The notes beneath the pieces were generated by a model. It ran no database searches. It had not been told where the DNA came from and saw only the letters and a program-made list of their open reading frames with translations. This document shows positions 59,752-64,000 of a stretch of DNA of 64,000 nucleotides, one piece after another. The DNA lies in the NCBI GenBank assembly GCA_033795365.1, contig JARYGU010000025.1:1-64000 (forward strand). Reading direction: 5' to 3'. Source of the DNA: JARYGU01 sp033795365. Its GTDB lineage: Bacteria > Pseudomonadota > Alphaproteobacteria > Rhizobiales > Rhizobiaceae. Both the position numbers and the translations under genes were made by a program. How positions within the stretch are numbered: the first letter of the stretch is position 1; each line of letters begins with the position of its first letter.

Positions 59752-61038
59752 ATGTCCTGGCAAAGCCCCATTTCCCCCGGCATCTCCTGGTACGAGGCGA
59801 CCGTTCCGGAGCGGCCGGAATATCCGCCCATGGAAGGTTCCTGCGAGGCCGATGTCGCGATCATCGGCGGAGGCTTCACTGGCCTGCAGGCCGCCTACAA
59901 CCTTGCCCGCAAGGGTGCGCGCGTCGTGCTGATCGACGCCAACCGCTTCGGCGACGGCGCCTCGGGACGAAACGGCGGCCAGCTCGGCACAGGACAGCGG
60001 GCCTGGCCGGAAGAGCTGGAGGAGGAGCTCGGCTTCGAGCGCTCCAAGGCGCTGTTCGACCTTGCCGAGAGCGCCAAACGGCACATCCTCGACTTCGCCG
60101 AGGCCCGCCAGCTCGATATCGAATTCGTGCCCGGCCATCTCAGTGTGAGCCATAAGAAGAGCCTCGAGAAATACTATCGCGAGAACCCGGAGATCGCCGC
60201 GACCCGCTACGGCTACCCCCATTCCTCCTTCATGGACAAGGCGGAGACGCAGGAGCGGCTCGGCTCGACGCACTACGAATTCGGCGTGCGCGACACCGGC
60301 ACCGGCCATATCCATCCGATGAAACTGTTGGCGGGGCTGGCGCGGGCCGCAAGGGAGGCCGGCGCGGTTCTTCACGAAAGAACGGCGGCGCTCAAGATCG
60401 AGCGAAATGGCGCAAAGGCGGTCGTCGCCACCGCCAGGGGCACCATCACCGCAGACAGGGCGCTGATCGCCACCAATGCCTATATCGGCAATCTCGAGCC
60501 GAAGACGGCGGCGCACGTGATGCCGATCCGCTCCTTCATCGGCGCGACGCCGGTGCTCGATGGATATCCCTCCGTGCTGCCGGGCGGCGAATCCGTTTCC
60601 GATTCGCGCTTCGTCGTGCGCTATTTCCGCAAGAGCCGCGACGGGCGCCTGCTCTTCGGAGGGCGGGAGGCCTATACCGCGGACGATCCGCGCGACATCA
60701 GCATCCATATCCGCCGGCAGATCGCGGAAATCTATCCCGCCCTTGCCGATATCGAAATCACCCATGCCTGGGGCGGCTCGGTCGGGATCACCATGCCGCG
60801 CAAGCCCTATGTGCGCGAGGTCATGCCTGGGATCACCTCGATCGGCGGCTATTCCGGCCATGGCGTCATGCTGTCAAACTACTGTGGCAAGCTCTATGCC
60901 GACGAGATCACCGGAGGCAGCGCGGAGCTTGACCTGATGAAATCGCTGAAAATCCCGGCCTTCCCCGGCGGAGCGCGGTTGCGTGCGCCCCTGTTGTTCC
61001 TTGCCTTGACGTGGTACGCACTGCGCGACAGGTTTTGA
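59752..61038 (+). CDS. puuB: FAD-dependent oxidoreductase, likely gamma-glutamylputrescine oxidase
   Basis: The 428-residue DAO-type flavoprotein has the dinucleotide motif DVAIIGGGFTGLQAAYNLARKG and SGRNGGQLG, the hallmark of PuuB/OrdL oxidases, and the C-terminal GYSGHGVMLSNYCG. It should oxidise gamma-glutamylputrescine made by the upstream enzyme. The genes are 101 bases apart and in one direction. Confidence 0.87.
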   Translation: MSWQSPISPGISWYEATVPERPEYPPMEGSCEADVAIIGGGFTGLQAAYNLARKGARVVLIDANRFGDGASGRNGGQLGTGQRAWPEELEEELGFERSKALFDLAESAKRHILDFAEARQLDIEFVPGHLSVSHKKSLEKYYRENPEIAATRYGYPHSSFMDKAETQERLGSTHYEFGVRDTGTGHIHPMKLLAGLARAAREAGAVLHERTAALKIERNGAKAVVATARGTITADRALIATNAYIGNLEPKTAAHVMPIRSFIGATPVLDGYPSVLPGGESVSDSRFVVRYFRKSRDGRLLFGGREAYTADDPRDISIHIRRQIAEIYPALADIEITHAWGGSVGITMPRKPYVREVMPGITSIGGYSGHGVMLSNYCGKLYADEITGGSAELDLMKSLKIPAFPGGARLRAPLLFLALTWYALRDRF

Positions 61039-61129
61039 GGCGTGGGCGATTTTGTCGCGCGAGAGGCTCTGGCCTTTTTAAATCGATTAGATTATAACCC
61101 GGCCAACCCGAACAAGATTGAGTTTTGTG

Positions 61130-62602
61130 ATGAGCAGCCAAATCATTCCCGTTGAACCCTTCGACTATGTCGTCTTCGGCGGCACCGGCGATCTTGCCGA
61201 GCGGAAACTCCTTCCAGCGCTTTACCATCGCCAGCTTGCCGGCCAATTGACGGAGCCGACGCGCATCATCGGGGCGTCGCGCAGCGCCATGACGCACGAG
61301 GAATACCGCAAGTTCGCGCTGGATGCGCTCAACGAACATCTCAAGAAGGACGAGCTCGACGAGACGCAGGTGAAGACCTTCTGCGACCGCCTTTACTACA
61401 TTTCGGTGGACGCGAAATCGGACCAGGGCTGGGACGCGCTCAAGGCCATTCTGGACGAGGGCAAGGAGCGGGTCCGCGCCTTCTACCTGGCGGTGGCGCC
61501 GGCAATCTTCGGCGACATTTCCGAGAAGATCCGCGACCACAAGCTGATCACCAAGAACACCCGCATCGTCGTCGAGAAGCCGATCGGCCGCGACCTTGCA
61601 TCGGCGACCGAGCTCAACGACACGATCGGCAGGGTCTTCCGCGAAGAGCAGATCTTCCGCATCGACCACTATCTCGGCAAGGAGACGGTGCAGAACCTGA
61701 TGGCGCTGCGCTTTGCCAATGCGCTCTACGAGCCGCTGTGGAACTCCGCCCATATCGACCACGTGCAGATCACGGTGGCCGAGGCCGTCGGCCTCGAAAG
61801 CCGCGCCGGTTACTACGACAAGGCTGGCGCGCTGCGCGACATGGTGCAGAACCACATCCTCCAGCTGCTCTGCCTCGTGGCGATGGAAGTGCCCTCCTCC
61901 ATGGACGCCGAGGCCGTGCGTGACGAGAAGCTGAAGGTGCTGCGCGCGCTGAAGCCGATCGACCAGTACAATGTCGAGCGGCTGACGGTGCGCGGCCAGT
62001 ACCGCGCCGGCGCTTCCGGCGGCGGCCCGGTCAGAGGCTATCTGGAGGAGCTGGAAGGCGGGGTCTCCAACACCGAAACCTTCGTCGCCATCAAGGCCGA
62101 GATCGGCAGCTGGCGCTGGGCCGGCGTGCCCTTCTACATCCGCACCGGCAAGCGCATGGCGACCCGCATGTCGGAGATCGTCATCACCTTCAAGCCGATC
62201 CCGCATTCGATCTTCGACGGCACCGCCGGCCGCATCGAGGCCAACCAGCTCATCATCCGCCTGCAGCCGGACGAGGGCGTGAAGCAGTCGCTGATGATCA
62301 AGGATCCGGGTCCCGGCGGCATGCGGCTTCGCAACGTCTCGCTCGACATGAGCTTTGCCGAGGCCTTCGACGCGCGCAATGCCGATGCCTATGAGCGGCT
62401 GCTGCTCGACGTCATCCGCAACAACCAGACGCTGTTCATGCGCCGCGACGAGGTCGAGGCTGCCTGGCAGTGGGTCGATCCGATCCTGAAGGCCTGGGAG
62501 GCGGCCGGCCAGCAGGTCCAGGGGTATACCGCCGGAACCTGGGGACCGAGCCAGTCGATCGCGCTGATCGAGCGCGACGGCCGCACCTGGCATGAGACGT
62601 AA
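61130..62602 (+). CDS. zwf: glucose-6-phosphate 1-dehydrogenase
   Basis: Zwf oxidises glucose 6-phosphate to 6-phosphogluconolactone with NADP+, the first step of the Entner-Doudoroff pathway. The 490-residue enzyme has VFGGTGDLAERKLLPALYH and the active-site RIDHYLGKE. ATG at 61130 gives the usual MSSQIIPVEPFD; TTG and GTG codons just upstream are weaker. It leads zwf-pgl-edd. Confidence 0.96.
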   Translation: MSSQIIPVEPFDYVVFGGTGDLAERKLLPALYHRQLAGQLTEPTRIIGASRSAMTHEEYRKFALDALNEHLKKDELDETQVKTFCDRLYYISVDAKSDQGWDALKAILDEGKERVRAFYLAVAPAIFGDISEKIRDHKLITKNTRIVVEKPIGRDLASATELNDTIGRVFREEQIFRIDHYLGKETVQNLMALRFANALYEPLWNSAHIDHVQITVAEAVGLESRAGYYDKAGALRDMVQNHILQLLCLVAMEVPSSMDAEAVRDEKLKVLRALKPIDQYNVERLTVRGQYRAGASGGGPVRGYLEELEGGVSNTETFVAIKAEIGSWRWAGVPFYIRTGKRMATRMSEIVITFKPIPHSIFDGTAGRIEANQLIIRLQPDEGVKQSLMIKDPGPGGMRLRNVSLDMSFAEAFDARNADAYERLLLDVIRNNQTLFMRRDEVEAAWQWVDPILKAWEAAGQQVQGYTAGTWGPSQSIALIERDGRTWHET

Positions 62603-62611
62603 GGACCGGCA

Positions 62612-63310
62612 ATGAACGCACGACTGCATGAATTCTCCGACGGAGCCGCACTGGCCGGGGCCCTTGCCGACACGGTCGCGGACGCGCTGGCCGAGGCGGT
62701 CGCCGCCCGCGGGACGGCCACCATCGCCGTTTCCGGCGGCTCGACGCCGAAGGCTTTCTTCAAGGCGCTCTGCGGGCGGGACATAGACTGGCGGCACGTG
62801 ACGGTCACGCTGGTGGACGAGCGTTTCGTTCCGGCGGACAACCCGCGCTCCAACCATCTGCTGGTTACCGAGAACCTGCTCAAGGACAAGGCGGCCGAGG
62901 CGCGTTTCCTGCCGCTCTACCAGCCGGCGGCGGATGCCGCGCAGGCTGCCGGGATCGCCTCGCGCGAGACGGACGGTATCGGCCGGCCGTTCGACGTGGT
63001 GATCCTCGGCATGGGAACGGACGGCCACACCGCCTCGTTCTTCCCTGGCGGCAGCAATCTCGCCACGGCGCTTTCGCCCGAAACGCCGCGCGGCGTGATC
63101 CCCATGGAGGCGGAGGGTGCGGGGGAAACCCGGCTCACCTTCACCTTCGCCAGCCTTGAGGATGCCCGCTTGCTGGTGCTTCATATCGAAGGCCAGGGCA
63201 AGAAGGACGTGCTCGACAAGGCGAACGGGCCCGGCGACGAGACCGAAATGCCGATCCGCGCGATGCTGCGTCGCGCCTCGACGCCGGTCGACATCTATTG
63301 GGCGCCCTGA
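62612..63310 (+). CDS. pgl: 6-phosphogluconolactonase
   Basis: Pgl hydrolyses 6-phosphogluconolactone to 6-phosphogluconate. The 232-residue protein has IAVSGGSTPKAFFKAL, VTLVDERFVP and GMGTDGHTASFFPG. It lies 9 bases after zwf. Confidence 0.95.
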   Translation: MNARLHEFSDGAALAGALADTVADALAEAVAARGTATIAVSGGSTPKAFFKALCGRDIDWRHVTVTLVDERFVPADNPRSNHLLVTENLLKDKAAEARFLPLYQPAADAAQAAGIASRETDGIGRPFDVVILGMGTDGHTASFFPGGSNLATALSPETPRGVIPMEAEGAGETRLTFTFASLEDARLLVLHIEGQGKKDVLDKANGPGDETEMPIRAMLRRASTPVDIYWAP

Positions 63311-63456
63311 CCGGGCGACCCCGTGCCGGCGGCGACCGCCGGGAAATGACATGGCGGAGAGCCGCCGAACCGTAGAACCATGCTGACAGGGCGACCGGCC
63401 TCCCACCGGACGCGCGGCGCATGGAAACCGCAATCGAGAGAAATCAGGATACTCCC

Positions 63457-64000
63457 ATGTCCGCCGATTCCCGCATCGAAGCCATTACAGCTCGCATCGT
63501 CGAACGATCGAAGCCGCTGCGCGAGCCCTATCTGGAGCGCGTCCGGGCCGCAGCCGGCAAGGGCGTGCACCGCTCGGTGCTCTCCTGCGGCAACCTCGCC
63601 CACGGATTTGCCGTCTGTTCCCCCGCCGAGAAGGCGGAGCTTGCGGGCGACCGCGTTCCCAATCTCGGCATCATCACCTCCTACAACGACATGCTCTCGG
63701 CGCATCAGCCTTTCGAGACCTATCCGGAGATGATCCGTCAGGCGGCGCGCGAGGCGGGCGGCGTGGCGCAGGTGGCGGGCGGCGTTCCGGCCATGTGTGA
63801 TGGCGTGACGCAAGGCCAGCCCGGCATGGAGCTGTCGCTCTTCTCGCGCGACCTGATCGCGATGGCGGCCGGCGTCGGGCTCTCGCACAACATGTTCGAC
63901 GCGGCCGTCTATCTCGGCGTCTGCGACAAGATCGTGCCGGGCTTGGTGATCGCCGCGCTGACCTTCGGGCACCTGCCGGCGGTCTTCGTTCCCGCCGGCC
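63457..64000 (+). CDS. edd: phosphogluconate dehydratase (partial at window end)
   Basis: Edd dehydrates 6-phosphogluconate to KDPG. The first 181 residues are present and the frame is open to base 64000. Family motifs ITSYNDMLSAHQPFETYPE (19 residues) and GGVPAMCDGVTQGQPGMELS (20 residues) are intact. It completes the zwf-pgl-edd cluster, 146 bases after pgl. The start MSADSRIEAITARI is the usual one; an ATG 36 bases upstream is in frame and less likely. Confidence 0.95.
   Translation, partial: MSADSRIEAITARIVERSKPLREPYLERVRAAAGKGVHRSVLSCGNLAHGFAVCSPAEKAELAGDRVPNLGIITSYNDMLSAHQPFETYPEMIRQAAREAGGVAQVAGGVPAMCDGVTQGQPGMELSLFSRDLIAMAAGVGLSHNMFDAAVYLGVCDKIVPGLVIAALTFGHLPAVFVPAG

Noticed and set aside
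60908..63433. 841-codon open frame on the minus strand
   Set aside because: It covers zwf and pgl in antisense; those genes are unmistakable on the plus strand.
1..64000. CRISPR arrays, prophage, insertion sequences, toxin-antitoxin pairs
   Set aside because: I looked for regular spaced repeats, transposase or integrase signatures and paired small genes and saw none.

Overview
The window looks like a chromosomal segment of a Rhizobiaceae bacterium, close to Sinorhizobium/Ensifer or Rhizobium. The signs are a 16S rRNA 5' end with its promoter, GC-rich coding sequence, RirA with the three cluster cysteines, a 108-bp RIME-like element, a tRNA-His without an encoded G-1, a nepR/phyR pair, the zwf-pgl-edd cluster, and a gene order from rirA to the glutamine synthetase that resembles, from memory, the S. 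meliloti chromosome. Species cannot be fixed from the sequence alone.

Layout. 1-800: start of an rrn operon (minus strand) with leader and promoter. 0.8-14.5 kb: a YqhA-type membrane protein, then a C-P lyase island read from phnG down to phnN (phnGHIJKL, a hexapeptide acetyltransferase, phnCDE1E2, a DUF1045 2H phosphoesterase, phnM, phnN), with the GntR repressor gene phnF divergent. Two Pho-box-like sites and a GntR-type operator suggest control by phosphate starvation plus PhnF. 14.5-18 kb: a stress block (DUF1328, CsbD, DUF3309, NepR, PhyR), where the three small genes have EcfG-type promoter candidates, followed by a MarR-GNAT fusion and a RidA protein. 18.5-25.5 kb: a decayed gluconokinase gene, the dipeptide transporter dppABCDF and a LuxR-type regulator. 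25.6-38.6 kb: a single-domain response regulator, the iron regulator rirA, the iron-binding protein fbpA, a RIME element, a frameshifted hydrolase, mmsA with a divergent LysR gene, a secreted protein, tRNA-His, a phasin, a large CbrA/PdhS-type histidine kinase and an iron permease. 38.8-50.4 kb: acetoacetyl-CoA synthetase, AsmA, the putrescine transporter potFGHI, a ScfR/RamB-type regulator and isocitrate lyase. 50.4-56.7 kb: a LysR regulator and two chemoreceptors. 56.8-64 kb: a flavoprotein, a gamma-glutamylputrescine pathway pair, and zwf-pgl-edd (edd runs off the end).

Together the genes describe a soil or root-associated heterotroph. It salvages phosphorus from phosphonates, takes up peptides, polyamines and iron, stores and remobilises polyhydroxybutyrate (phasin, acetoacetyl-CoA synthetase, glyoxylate shunt) and uses the Entner-Doudoroff route. 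The least explained features are the DUF1045 phosphoesterase where PhnP would be expected, a 10-base TGCGACGCAC core shared by the phasin and acetoacetyl-CoA synthetase promoters with a near copy at aceA, and the EcfG-type promoters clustered on one side of nepR-phyR. I see no CRISPR array, prophage or insertion sequence.
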